A stretch of 64,000 bases of DNA. Origin: Lentzea sp. NBRC 105346. Its GTDB lineage: Bacteria > Actinomycetota > Actinomycetes > Mycobacteriales > Pseudonocardiaceae. Location of the stretch: NCBI RefSeq assembly GCF_030269605.1, contig NZ_BSTQ01000002.1, positions 496,001 through 560,000 on the forward strand, given 5' to 3'. The notes below the pieces were generated by a model, which ran no database searches, was not told where the DNA came from, and saw only the letters and a program-made list of their open reading frames with translations. Of this stretch, positions 44,218 to 52,622 are shown in pieces. The translations under genes and the position numbers were made by a program. Position 1 is the stretch's first letter, and each line of letters begins with the position of its first letter.

Positions 44218-46590
44218 ATGGCGCGGAGACGGTGGCGGCGGACCGGGTTGGTCATCGGCCTGTGCGGCGTGATCGCGCTGCTGGTCGTGACCGGTTTCGT
44301 GTTGCGGCGCCAGGGACTTCAGGACGCCGCCAACGTGGCCCAGCTGACCGGCGGCCTGCTCCTACCGGTGGCTCTCGCCGCGCTCGGCGTGCTCGCCTGG
44401 TTCCGGCGGCCGGCCGGATCCGCCGACGTCGACGAGCTCGCCAAAGCCGTCAAGAAGCAGTGGGGCGCCGAGGCCGGGCGGCGTGGCATGCAGCCCGGGA
44501 TCAGGGTGCGGTGGCGGCTCGCAGATCGCCCCGAGCTGGCCGAGGATCCGCGGCTGCTCGACCACGGGTCACTCGCCGGGGACGCGTTCGGGCTGAACGA
44601 GATCGTCGAGGCGTTTCTCGCGTCGCGCGAACGACGGCTCGCCGTCCTCGGTGGTCCGGGCACCGGCAAGACCACGCTCGCGGTGCAGTTGCTGCTGCGG
44701 CTCGTCGGAGAACCGCGCCGCGCCGGGGATCCCGTGCCGGTGCTGATGTCGCTGACGGACTGGAACGTCAGCGGCGACCGGACCGTGCTCGACTGGCTCA
44801 CCGAGCGGCTGCGGCGCGACTACCCGCGGTTCGACGCCGAGGCGCTGGTCGAGGAGGGGCTCGTCCTGCCCGTGCTCGACGGTCTCGACGAGGTGCCGCA
44901 CAACATCGGCACGCAGGTGCTCACGAGCCTGAACGTCGCGGCTCACCGGCTGCCGGGGCTGATCGTCACCAGCCGCGCGGAGGAGTACGCCGAGGTGGTG
45001 CGCGAGGCGGGTGACGTGCTCGCGTCGGCGTTGGTGATCGAACCCGAGCCGCTCACCCCGACCGGGGCGGCGGACTACCTGCGCGGGGTGCGACCGGCGC
45101 TGCCGCCGGCGTGGACGGAGGTGGTGGAGGCGTTGGAGAGCCCGCAGCCGCCCGCCGCGCTCACCAGCGTGGTCTCTACCCCGCTGGGTCTGTGGCTGCT
45201 GCGGGTGACCGCGCACCGTGAGGGCGATCCGGCGGCGTTGCTGCGCTTCGAAACACCAGAGGAGCTGCGCGGACACCTGTTCGGCATGCTGATCCCGGCG
45301 CTTGTCGAGGACCGGCCGCACCACCCGCGGCTCGGCGGCCCCTTGCACCCGCGCACGAAACTCGACGCGGACCAGGTCGACGCCTGGCTGCAGACCATCG
45401 CGCAGAACCTCGGCCGGCCGCTCGGGTACTGGCCCAAGACGCCGGAGACTCCCCGCGACTTCCGCTGGTGGCAGCTGGGGCGGGACGCGCTGCCGCGCTG
45501 GGTGCTGCCGTGGACGATGATCGGCGCGGGAGTCGTGCTGGGAGCGGTGTTCGGCGTCGTCGTCGGCTTCGGCATTCAGGTCGATCCGCAGTTCCGGCCC
45601 GATGACTATCCCGGCGCCTGGGTGATGGTGCCGGTGTGGAGCGTGCTCGGCGGCCTGCTCGGACTGCTCTCGGCGACCACGGCGAACTCCGCCACCACGA
45701 ACCACCTCACCTACGGTGCGTTGCGCACACCGCGGCAGTGGGGCGCTTTCGTGCTCTTCCTGATGCTGGGAGCCTTCGTCGCGGGACCGGCCCTTGGACT
45801 GCTGCTCGCGCTCATCGAGTGGCTGGTCTATCGGGTATGGCTCGGGATCGCGGGATCGCCACCACCCACGTGGATCGGCGTCGATCTCACCTCCAGGTCG
45901 ATCCTCGGCGCGATCGTCATCTGTTCAATCGTCGGCCTGGTGGGCGCGTTGTCGGTGTGGCGAACGTCTTCCCCGGAGAACGAGTCGGCGACACCCGCCG
46001 ACTCACTGAAGGCGGCCCAGGACGGTGTGGTCGCCCGCACGATCGGCTACGCCGTCATCGGTGTGCTGATCGCTTTCCCGAGGGATCTCAGCCATCCGGC
46101 CTTCTCCGCCCTGCTGATCACGGCGTGGGCGGTGATCGGGCTCGCCGTAGCGGTCCTCACCGAACGCAGCCCGTGGATCGCCTACGTCGTGACGACACTG
46201 CATCTCGCCCGGCGTAAGAGAGTTCCGCTGCGACTGATGTCCTTTTTGGACGACGCGCACCGGATAGGCCTGCTGCGGGCGGTGGGTCCGATCTACCAGT
46301 TCCGCCACGCCGAGCTGCAGGACCACCTGATCGAACGCTACCGCGCGAGCCTGCCACCACCTGTCGAGGAGGATCCGGAGCCGGCCCGCACCCGGCTGTG
46401 GCGGGTGCTCGGCTTCGCCCAGGGCGCCGGGCTGGTCGCGGGCGGCGGCGTTCTCGGCGAGCTGTTCCTTTCCTCGGATCCCGTTTCGCTGGGCTACCTC
46501 ATCTTCCTCGGCGTGCTCGTGCTGGCCGGACTGATCGCGTTCGGCGTGAGCTTCTGGTTGCGGCGCAAGGAGGTCAACGACGCCGGTTGA
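44218..46590 (+). CDS. Membrane-embedded NACHT-domain NTPase
   Basis: 790 residues. Two transmembrane helices lie at about 10-30 and 43-62. A NACHT/STAND NTPase follows at about 140-330, with Walker A GGPGTGKTT at about 145-153 and Walker B LPVLDGLDEVP at about 220, the DGLDE form typical of NACHT. Further blocks of hydrophobic helices lie at about 430-470, 500-530, 555-585, 610-660 and 735-785. A short RHAELQDHL stretch precedes the last block. There is no SD, so the mRNA may be leaderless. NACHT NTPases with membrane or nuclease effectors are known in bacterial antiphage defence, and a membrane-spanning C-terminal region could be the effector. A housekeeping signalling role is equally open. 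The 3' end overlaps the convergent mycosin gene by 17 bp. Confidence 0.82.
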   Translation: MARRRWRRTGLVIGLCGVIALLVVTGFVLRRQGLQDAANVAQLTGGLLLPVALAALGVLAWFRRPAGSADVDELAKAVKKQWGAEAGRRGMQPGIRVRWRLADRPELAEDPRLLDHGSLAGDAFGLNEIVEAFLASRERRLAVLGGPGTGKTTLAVQLLLRLVGEPRRAGDPVPVLMSLTDWNVSGDRTVLDWLTERLRRDYPRFDAEALVEEGLVLPVLDGLDEVPHNIGTQVLTSLNVAAHRLPGLIVTSRAEEYAEVVREAGDVLASALVIEPEPLTPTGAADYLRGVRPALPPAWTEVVEALESPQPPAALTSVVSTPLGLWLLRVTAHREGDPAALLRFETPEELRGHLFGMLIPALVEDRPHHPRLGGPLHPRTKLDADQVDAWLQTIAQNLGRPLGYWPKTPETPRDFRWWQLGRDALPRWVLPWTMIGAGVVLGAVFGVVVGFGIQVDPQFRPDDYPGAWVMVPVWSVLGGLLGLLSATTANSATTNHLTYGALRTPRQWGAFVLFLMLGAFVAGPALGLLLALIEWLVYRVWLGIAGSPPPTWIGVDLTSRSILGAIVICSIVGLVGALSVWRTSSPENESATPADSLKAAQDGVVARTIGYAVIGVLIAFPRDLSHPAFSALLITAWAVIGLAVAVLTERSPWIAYVVTTLHLARRKRVPLRLMSFLDDAHRIGLLRAVGPIYQFRHAELQDHLIERYRASLPPPVEEDPEPARTRLWRVLGFAQGAGLVAGGGVLGELFLSSDPVSLGYLIFLGVLVLAGLIAFGVSFWLRRKEVNDAG

Positions 46591-47833
46591 CCGTGTGCAT
46601 GACGAACAACGTCAGCAGCAACAGCACGAACCCGGCCCCGGACCCGCCCAGCGCCCACAGGATCGGCTCCCAGTCCTTCGCGGGCGGCGCGTTCACCACC
46701 GTGATCATCGGCGCCGGCCGCACGGGCACCGCCCCAGGTTGCTCCGCCGGAATCACGGCGGTCAGAGCGGCGACCGGATTCACCATGCCGTGCCCGACCT
46801 TGTGGTCCCGCCCGTCGATGTTGCCCGGATGCTGCGCCGTCGCCTTCAACCGGGCCATCACCTCGCGGGCGTTGAGCCGCGGAAACCGTTCCCGCACCAG
46901 AGCGGCCACACCCGCGACGTAGGGCGAGGCGAAGCTGGTGCCGACGATCGGTTGCGGCTTGCCGGACTCGGGATCCACGACGGCGTCGACGAGCCCGGCG
47001 CCCGCCGGGTCGAGCGTCACGATGCCCTCGCCGGGCGCGGCCAGCGAGACCCACGGGCCCCACACGCTGAACTGCGACACCGCACCTTCCGGGCCGATGG
47101 AAGCGACGGACAGCACGTCGTCGGCGAACCGCGGCGGTGACGCGACCACCTTGACGTTCTCCGGGTCGAGGTTGTCGTTCTGCTCGGCGCAGCCGGTGGG
47201 GCCGAGGTTGCCCGCGGCGGTCACGATGACGGCGTCCTCGGCGTCGACCGCGTACTTGATCGCGTCACGCAGCGCGATGTCGTTGTCGGACAACGCATGC
47301 GGCTTCTCGCAGTTGGTCACGCTGATGTTGATGACCGCGGCGCCGGACGCGGCGGCGTGCACGATGGCCTGCGCCAGGGTCTGCACGGTGCCCGCCTTCT
47401 TGCGGGGCGGGTTGCCGCCCTTGAACTCGTAGCGGTCGCTGGACTGGCGGATCGCCATGATCGTCGCCTCCGGTGCGACACCGATGTCGGTGGCCGCCAG
47501 CACGCCCGCGACCTCGGTGCCGTGGCCGTCGCAGTCCTTGCGACCATCCGACCTGTCGACGTAGTCACCGCCGCCCTCGAGCCGCCCCTTGAGCCGCGGA
47601 TGTTCGTTCACCCCGGTGTCGATCACCGCGACCTTCACGTCCTTGCCGGTCGCGAAGCGATGCGCCTGGTCGAGTTCCATCCGTACCGGCGCGTCCAGGG
47701 ACTTGTCCGCGGGGCCGATGCAGTCCTGACCATTGCGTACATACGCGACATCCGGTGCCGGTGCCGCGTGCGCCGGTGCCGCGAGCACGATGAGCATGAC
47801 GGCAGTGCAAACAAAGATTCTGCGCAACACCAT
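46574..47833 (-). CDS. mycP: Type VII secretion-associated subtilisin-like protease (mycosin)
   Basis: 419 residues, with GAGGGGGAC immediately upstream of the ATG. A signal peptide covers 1-24 (cleavage near AHAAPAP). The S8 catalytic triad is D72 (VIDTGVN), H104 (DGHGTEVAG) and S300 (GTSFASP), with N209 for the oxyanion hole. A Pro-rich spacer and a C-terminal transmembrane helix at about 393-413 with a basic tail give the usual mycosin topology, with the protease domain outside the membrane. Mycosins stabilise ESX secretion complexes and can process EspB-like substrates. No EccB, EccC, EccD, EccE, ESX or PE/PPE-like gene is visible, so this is an orphan copy. It is divergent from the SARP-STAND regulator. 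Confidence 0.93.
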   Translation of the reverse strand: MVLRRIFVCTAVMLIVLAAPAHAAPAPDVAYVRNGQDCIGPADKSLDAPVRMELDQAHRFATGKDVKVAVIDTGVNEHPRLKGRLEGGGDYVDRSDGRKDCDGHGTEVAGVLAATDIGVAPEATIMAIRQSSDRYEFKGGNPPRKKAGTVQTLAQAIVHAAASGAAVINISVTNCEKPHALSDNDIALRDAIKYAVDAEDAVIVTAAGNLGPTGCAEQNDNLDPENVKVVASPPRFADDVLSVASIGPEGAVSQFSVWGPWVSLAAPGEGIVTLDPAGAGLVDAVVDPESGKPQPIVGTSFASPYVAGVAALVRERFPRLNAREVMARLKATAQHPGNIDGRDHKVGHGMVNPVAALTAVIPAEQPGAVPVRPAPMITVVNAPPAKDWEPILWALGGSGAGFVLLLLTLFVMHTVNRRR

Positions 47834-48040
47834 GTCCCCCTCAGAACATCCCCGGTGCGCAGTATGGGCACACTCCCCGATTCCATGCCTGTAGCCAAAT
47901 TCAGGAACGCGACCGTCCGCAGTGGATCCCAGACGCTTGCACGGTGCACAAGTTGTACGATCCGTGGTGCAGGTGAATTAATCTCTCGAACACCGTCCAA
48001 CCGGTTACCAAGCACCGTCCGAGCGTCTACTGTCTGCGCG
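47834..48040. promoter_or_regulatory. Divergent promoter region of mycosin and SARP-STAND genes
   Basis: This 207-bp region contains an 11-base palindrome TGCACGGTGCA (47938-47948) and AACCGGTT near 48000. TTGTAC followed 17 bases later by AATTAA, reading toward the SARP gene, is a weak promoter candidate. The palindromes may be operators. Confidence 0.35.
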
Positions 48041-50935
48041 GTGCAGTTCGGAGTGCTCGGCCCCCTGACCGTCTCGACCAGCGACGGGACCCCCGTCGCC
48101 GTCGGCGGTGCGCGGCTGAGAACCCTGCTCGCCGTGCTGCTCTTCCACACCGACGAGCCCGTGTCGGTAACGCGCCTGGTAGAGGCACTGTGGGAGGGCG
48201 CGCCGCCCAAGTCGTACCTGTCGAACCTGCACACCTACGTGTCCCGGCTGCGCGACCGGCTGAACCTGCGGATCGAGCACTTCGACGCCCGGTTTCGCCT
48301 GGTCCTGACGCCGGGCGCGCTCGACCTGCAGGTGTTCCGCGACGAGGCGGAACGGGCGCGGCGGACCGGGGACCCGCGGCACTACCGCGCCGCCCTGGAG
48401 CAGTGGCGGGACCGCCCGCTGCTCGACCTGAGCGTCCCGGTGCTCGAACCGGAGATCGCCCGGCTGGAGGCGACCCGGCTGACGCTGGTCGAGGAGTGTT
48501 TCGACGCCGAACTGGCGGCCGGCCACGGCGCCGAGCTCGTCGGTGAGCTGCAGGCGACGGTGACCGGACATCCCACCAGGGAACGACTGTGGGCCCAGTT
48601 GATGACCGCGCTGTGTGCCGCGGGCCGTCCGGCCGACGCGCTCGCCGCCTACCGACAGGCGCACGCGACGCTCACCGAGACGCTGGGCGTCGAGCCGAGC
48701 CGGGAGCTGCGGCAGCTGCACGAGGAGATCCTGCGCGGCGAGCCGCCGACGCCGGTGAAGTCCGAGTTCCCGATCTGCCAGCTGCCGCCGGACATCCCCG
48801 ACTTCGCGGGCCGGGACCGGATCGCGGCCGATGTGGCGGATGCCTTGCGCGCCAACGGTTCCGCGGTGCCGGTGGTCGTGCTGACCGGTGAGCCGGGCGT
48901 CGGGAAGACGGTGCTCGCGCTGCGCGTCGCGCACCGGACCAGGGCGGACTTCCCCGACGGCCAGCTGTTCACCCGGCTCGCGGGCGCGTCGCCGGAGCCG
49001 AAGACCGACGCGCCGGCCGCGTTGCTGCGCGCCATCGGGGTCGCCGGGCCGGCGATTCCGGAGGACCTCGACGAACGCGCGGCGCTGTTGCGGGCCAGGC
49101 TGGCCGGAAAGCGCGTGCTCGTCGTGCTCGACGACGCGGCGTCGCCCGAGCAGGTCGTGCCGCTGCTACCGGGAACGCCGGGCTGCGCGGTGCTGATCAC
49201 CAGCCGCCGGAAGCTGAGCGGACTCGTTGGCGCGCAACGGTTTGCCGTGCTGCCGTTCGACGACGCCGAGGCGCACACGTTGCTCGAACAGGTCGTCGGC
49301 CGGGCCCGCGTCCAGGCCGAACCGGGCGCCGCGGCACAGGTGGTGGCGCTGTGCGGGAACCTGCCGCTGGCGTTGCGCATCGCGGCCACGCGGCTGGCCA
49401 CCCGCCCGCACCTGACGCTGGCGTTCCTGGCGAAACGGCTGGTCGACGAACGCCGCAGGCTGGACGAGCTGGCCATCAGCGGGCTGCAGGTGCGGGCCAG
49501 CGTGACCCTGTCCTACCGCGGCCTGACCGCGCCCGCGCGCACCGCGTTCCGGCGGCTGGGGCTGCTCGGCCCGCACAGCGTCGCGGCGTGGGCGCCCGCG
49601 GCGCTGCTGGACACCGACGACGTGGACCCGGTGCTGGAGGAACTGGTCGAGGCGAGCCTGCTGGACCCCGCCGGCCTGGACGCCGCGGGCGAGGCGCGGT
49701 ACCGCATGCACGACCTGCTGCGCGTGTTCGGGCGCGAACGCGCGGAGGACGAGGACCCCGCGGCCGACCGCCTGCTCGCCACGCGGCGCCTGCTGGACAC
49801 CGCGCTGACGCTGGCCGACGAGGCCGCGCGCGCGATGCCGCGGTCGTTCCTGCTGATCCGCCTGGCCGACGGCGGCCACCACGACGACCCGGTCGCGTGG
49901 TTCACCGCCGAGCAGAACACGCTGGTCAACCTGGTCCGCCTGGCGTGCGCCGTCGGCTGGCACCGCGAGGCCGCGGCGTTGACCGAGCGGCTCACCGTGA
50001 AGCTGTGGAGCCGCAGCGAATGGGCGGAGATGCGTGCGCTGCACCAGCTGCTGCGCGACGCCGGGGACGACCGGATCGCCGCGCGAGCCGACTTCGTGCT
50101 CACGCTGATCGACTTCCACCGTGGCCACTACGACCACGTGGCAGCCGGGTTCGAGCGTTGCCGCGTGGCGTTCGAGCGGCTGGGCGACCGGCACGCCCTG
50201 GCGTGCACCCTGAGCAACCAGGCGCATTTCCTGGCGGTGAACGGCGAACCCGAGCGCTCGCTGCCGCTGGCCCACCACGCGGTCGAGCTGTTCCGGGCCG
50301 AGGGCGACGGCTTCGGCGAGGCCGCCGCGTGCCGGGGCGCCTCGATCGTGCTCGGGCGGCTGGGCCGGCTGCCCGCAGCATTGGCTGCGAGTGAACGCGC
50401 GCTGGCGCTCGCCCGGAAACTCGACGAGACCCGGCAGGTCGCGCTCGCACTCACCGACGTGGCGTGGACCCGGCTGCTGATGGACGACCTGGAAGAGGCG
50501 CGGTCCGCGGGCCGCGAGGCCGTCGCGCTGTTCCGGTCACTCGGCGAACGGTCGGCGCTGGCCAACGCCCTGTACGACCTGGGTTTGGCGTCAGCGGGTG
50601 GTCCGGATGCATTGCGGTGCTTCGAGGAGAGCTTGGGGTTGGCTGAGGAGATCGGCGAACGCCCGCTGGTGGCGGCGGCGCAACGGGCGCTGGCCTGCAT
50701 CGGAGTGGTCGACGCCGGTGCGACTCTGGAGGACAGCCTGGCGACGTTCCGCGAACTGGGCGCCGTGTCCGAGCAGGTGACCACGTTGCGGCTCATCGCC
50801 CAGACGTGCCCAGAGCGGGCCGCGGAGGCGCTGGCCGAGGCGGAACTGCTGACCGACGAACGCGATCTGGTCGGGAAGGTCAAGCTGCGGGCGCTGCTCG
50901 CGCTGTGCACGACGGGTGCAACGAGCGTGTGGTGA
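48041..50935 (+). CDS. SARP-type regulator with STAND NTPase and TPR domains (AfsR-like)
   Basis: 964 residues from GTG 48041 (VQFGVLGPL, the usual SARP opening). The frame is open back to 47297, but that stretch is the antisense of the mycosin gene. Domains: OmpR-like winged helix (1-95), bacterial transcriptional activation domain (about 100-240, with EPSRELRQLHEEIL), NB-ARC/STAND ATPase with P-loop GEPGVGKT near residue 287, Walker B-like VLVVLDDA and the sensor GNLPLAL, and then about ten TPR-like helical pairs (about 560-960). AfsR-type regulators activate secondary-metabolite or developmental promoters by binding direct repeats. The gene lies 8.7 kb from the NRPS-PKS block, on the other strand. 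Control of that cluster is possible but not shown. Confidence 0.92.
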   Translation: MQFGVLGPLTVSTSDGTPVAVGGARLRTLLAVLLFHTDEPVSVTRLVEALWEGAPPKSYLSNLHTYVSRLRDRLNLRIEHFDARFRLVLTPGALDLQVFRDEAERARRTGDPRHYRAALEQWRDRPLLDLSVPVLEPEIARLEATRLTLVEECFDAELAAGHGAELVGELQATVTGHPTRERLWAQLMTALCAAGRPADALAAYRQAHATLTETLGVEPSRELRQLHEEILRGEPPTPVKSEFPICQLPPDIPDFAGRDRIAADVADALRANGSAVPVVVLTGEPGVGKTVLALRVAHRTRADFPDGQLFTRLAGASPEPKTDAPAALLRAIGVAGPAIPEDLDERAALLRARLAGKRVLVVLDDAASPEQVVPLLPGTPGCAVLITSRRKLSGLVGAQRFAVLPFDDAEAHTLLEQVVGRARVQAEPGAAAQVVALCGNLPLALRIAATRLATRPHLTLAFLAKRLVDERRRLDELAISGLQVRASVTLSYRGLTAPARTAFRRLGLLGPHSVAAWAPAALLDTDDVDPVLEELVEASLLDPAGLDAAGEARYRMHDLLRVFGRERAEDEDPAADRLLATRRLLDTALTLADEAARAMPRSFLLIRLADGGHHDDPVAWFTAEQNTLVNLVRLACAVGWHREAAALTERLTVKLWSRSEWAEMRALHQLLRDAGDDRIAARADFVLTLIDFHRGHYDHVAAGFERCRVAFERLGDRHALACTLSNQAHFLAVNGEPERSLPLAHHAVELFRAEGDGFGEAAACRGASIVLGRLGRLPAALAASERALALARKLDETRQVALALTDVAWTRLLMDDLEEARSAGREAVALFRSLGERSALANALYDLGLASAGGPDALRCFEESLGLAEEIGERPLVAAAQRALACIGVVDAGATLEDSLATFRELGAVSEQVTTLRLIAQTCPERAAEALAEAELLTDERDLVGKVKLRALLALCTTGATSVW

Positions 50936-51890
50936 ACCGAGCGAACCTGTTGGTCGTCCCCCACCCCGAGAAGGGAAGACGACCATCAGAACACTCGCTC
51001 TGTGCCTCGCGGCCACCACCGCCATCACCCTGATCCCGGCCGAGGCGAACGCCGCCACCGGGCAGGTCATCGCGTGGGGCAGCAACTACTACGGCCAGTC
51101 CGCCCCACCGGCATCGGTCGCCGCGGGCGCCACCGCAGTGAGCGGCGGCCTCACGCATTCATTGGCGCTCAAGGACGGCATACCGATCGCGTGGGGCGAC
51201 TCGAGCAACGACCTGACGTTCGTGCCGATCGACCTGCGCCGTGGTGGCGTGACCGCGATCTCCGCCGGGTACAAGCACAACCTGGCCATCAAGAACGGCG
51301 GCGTGCGCTCGTGGGGCCGCTACACGAACCCCGGCCAGACGCTGGCGCCACCACCGGAAACGGCTAAGGACGTCACGGCGATCTCCGCCGGATACCTGCA
51401 CAGCCTGGCCCTGACCAACGGCAAGGTCGTGGCGTGGGGCTTCGGCAACCACGGCGAGACCGCGGTGCCGCCCGAGGCGGAGTCCGGAGTGGACGCCATC
51501 GCCGCGGGCATGTACTTCAGCGCGGCGTTGAAGGACGGCGAGGTCCTCTGCTGGGGCCCCAACCGCTTCGGCGAGTGCAATGTGCCTGAAGAAGCCAAGT
51601 CCGGCGTCACCGCCATCGCGACCGGCTCGACGTTCATGCTGGCGCTCAAGGACGGCCACATCATCGGCTGGGGCAACAACTCCAACCACCAGCTCGATAT
51701 GCCCATCGAGGTCGACGACCACGTCGCCGCGATCAGCGCCGGATCGGCGCACAGCCTGGCGTTGAAGGACAACGGCCAGGTCGTCGCCTGGTGGTACAAC
51801 AACGCCGGGCAGAGCACGGTGCCGGAGGTCGCCGCCTCCGGCGTCACCGCCATCTCCGCGGGCGGATACTTCAACCTGGCCCTGAAGTGA
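50916..51890 (+). CDS. Secreted RCC1-repeat beta-propeller protein
   Basis: The only standard in-frame start is GTG 50916, which overlaps the regulator stop by 20 nt and puts 23 polar residues before a signal peptide (TIRTLALCLAATTAITLIPAEANA). The best SD-like sequence, AAGGGAAG, precedes an ATC codon at 50985 (IRTLALC...), just where an ATG would be expected. The mature protein holds seven consecutive ~40-residue RCC1/BLIP-II-type repeats (VIAWGSNYYGQ...AVSGGLTHSLALKDG and so on), enough for one seven-bladed propeller. Secreted proteins of this fold in actinomycetes include beta-lactamase-inhibitory BLIP-II, but no specific ligand can be inferred here. An 18-bp hairpin follows the stop. Confidence 0.85.
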   Translation: MQRACGEPSEPVGRPPPREGKTTIRTLALCLAATTAITLIPAEANAATGQVIAWGSNYYGQSAPPASVAAGATAVSGGLTHSLALKDGIPIAWGDSSNDLTFVPIDLRRGGVTAISAGYKHNLAIKNGGVRSWGRYTNPGQTLAPPPETAKDVTAISAGYLHSLALTNGKVVAWGFGNHGETAVPPEAESGVDAIAAGMYFSAALKDGEVLCWGPNRFGECNVPEEAKSGVTAIATGSTFMLALKDGHIIGWGNNSNHQLDMPIEVDDHVAAISAGSAHSLALKDNGQVVAWWYNNAGQSTVPEVAASGVTAISAGGYFNLALK

Positions 51891-51891
51891 C

Positions 51892-51937
51892 CTCGTGAGT
51901 GGTTTCCGTCGCTCTGGCAACGGAAACCACTCACGAG
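51892..51937. terminator. Bidirectional hairpin terminator between RCC1 and MmpS-like genes
   Basis: A perfect 18-bp inverted repeat (51892-51909 and 51920-51937) has a 10-base loop. It can be extended past a 2-nt bulge so that the TGA of the RCC1 gene and the TCA (stop) of the convergent gene are themselves part of the stem. There is no U tract, as is usual in actinobacteria. Confidence 0.8.
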
Positions 51938-51940
51938 AGG

Positions 51941-52537
51941 TCAGACTCCGGTGCAGACCGCCGAGGCGAACGGCCCGCTGTCGGTCTTCTCCGACACGAC
52001 CTTGCCGTCCACGGTGATCTTGCAGGAGACGGTGCCGCCGTTCTCGTCGGCCGTGACCGTGAGCATGCCGCCCTTGTACACGCCCTTGTTCTGGACCTGC
52101 TTGGTCCACGGCAGGGTCGTCACCTTCTCGTCGACGGGGTTGAGCACCTCGCCGTAGGTGACGTCGACGTTCTTCGCGTCACCGGTGACGTCATAGGTCA
52201 CCTCGGCGACGCGCTCGACCTCCTCCTTGGCCTCGTTGACCGCGGAACCGATCACAGCGACCCACACGATGCAGACCACGAGGCCGATCACCGACAGGAT
52301 GATGCCGAAGATCGACAGAACCTTGTTGGTGGCCTTGCCCTTCTTGACCCGGACGAGGCCGACCACGGAGAAGATCAGGCCGAGGATCACCAGCGGCCAC
52401 GCGATCATCCCGACGATCGGGATGGGTGAGAAGACCAGACCCGTCACTCCGAGTACGAACCCGGTGATACCCAAGCCGTTCTTCGGCTGCACGGGGGTGT
52501 GCGGCGGCATGGGCGGCTGGTAGGTCTGTTGGGACAC
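51941..52537 (-). CDS. DUF4190 / MmpS-like membrane protein
   Basis: 198 residues from GTG 52537 (VSQQTYQPPMPP), with AAAGGA 8 nt upstream; the longer frame lacks an SD. A Pro/Gln-rich N-terminus is followed by hydrophobic helices at about 28-60 and 75-105, in a DUF4190-like arrangement. An extracytoplasmic beta-rich domain then runs from TYDVTGDAKNVDVTYGEV to the C-terminus, ending in SGPFASAVCTGV. That last domain resembles MmpS family accessory proteins, including the LPW and internal Cys positions. Mycobacterial MmpS proteins work with MmpL transporters, but no MmpL gene is present. It converges on the RCC1 gene across a strong inverted repeat. Confidence 0.8.
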   Translation of the reverse strand: MSQQTYQPPMPPHTPVQPKNGLGITGFVLGVTGLVFSPIPIVGMIAWPLVILGLIFSVVGLVRVKKGKATNKVLSIFGIILSVIGLVVCIVWVAVIGSAVNEAKEEVERVAEVTYDVTGDAKNVDVTYGEVLNPVDEKVTTLPWTKQVQNKGVYKGGMLTVTADENGGTVSCKITVDGKVVSEKTDSGPFASAVCTGV

Positions 52538-52622
52538 GGGTGTTCCTTTCCAAGATGAATGACGCAGAACACCCTGCCGAAGCCCACCACACGCGCCGTG
52601 CACACGCGGAACACACTCCGCG

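Noticed and set aside
44218..46590. Transporter call for the NACHT protein because of its many hydrophobic helices
   Set aside because: The P-loop and DGLDE Walker B belong to a STAND NTPase and no transporter motif is present.
47297..48040. 248-residue N-terminal extension of the SARP regulator
   Set aside because: It is antisense to the mycosin gene and the intergenic region and is low in domain content; SARP proteins start at VQFGVLGPL.
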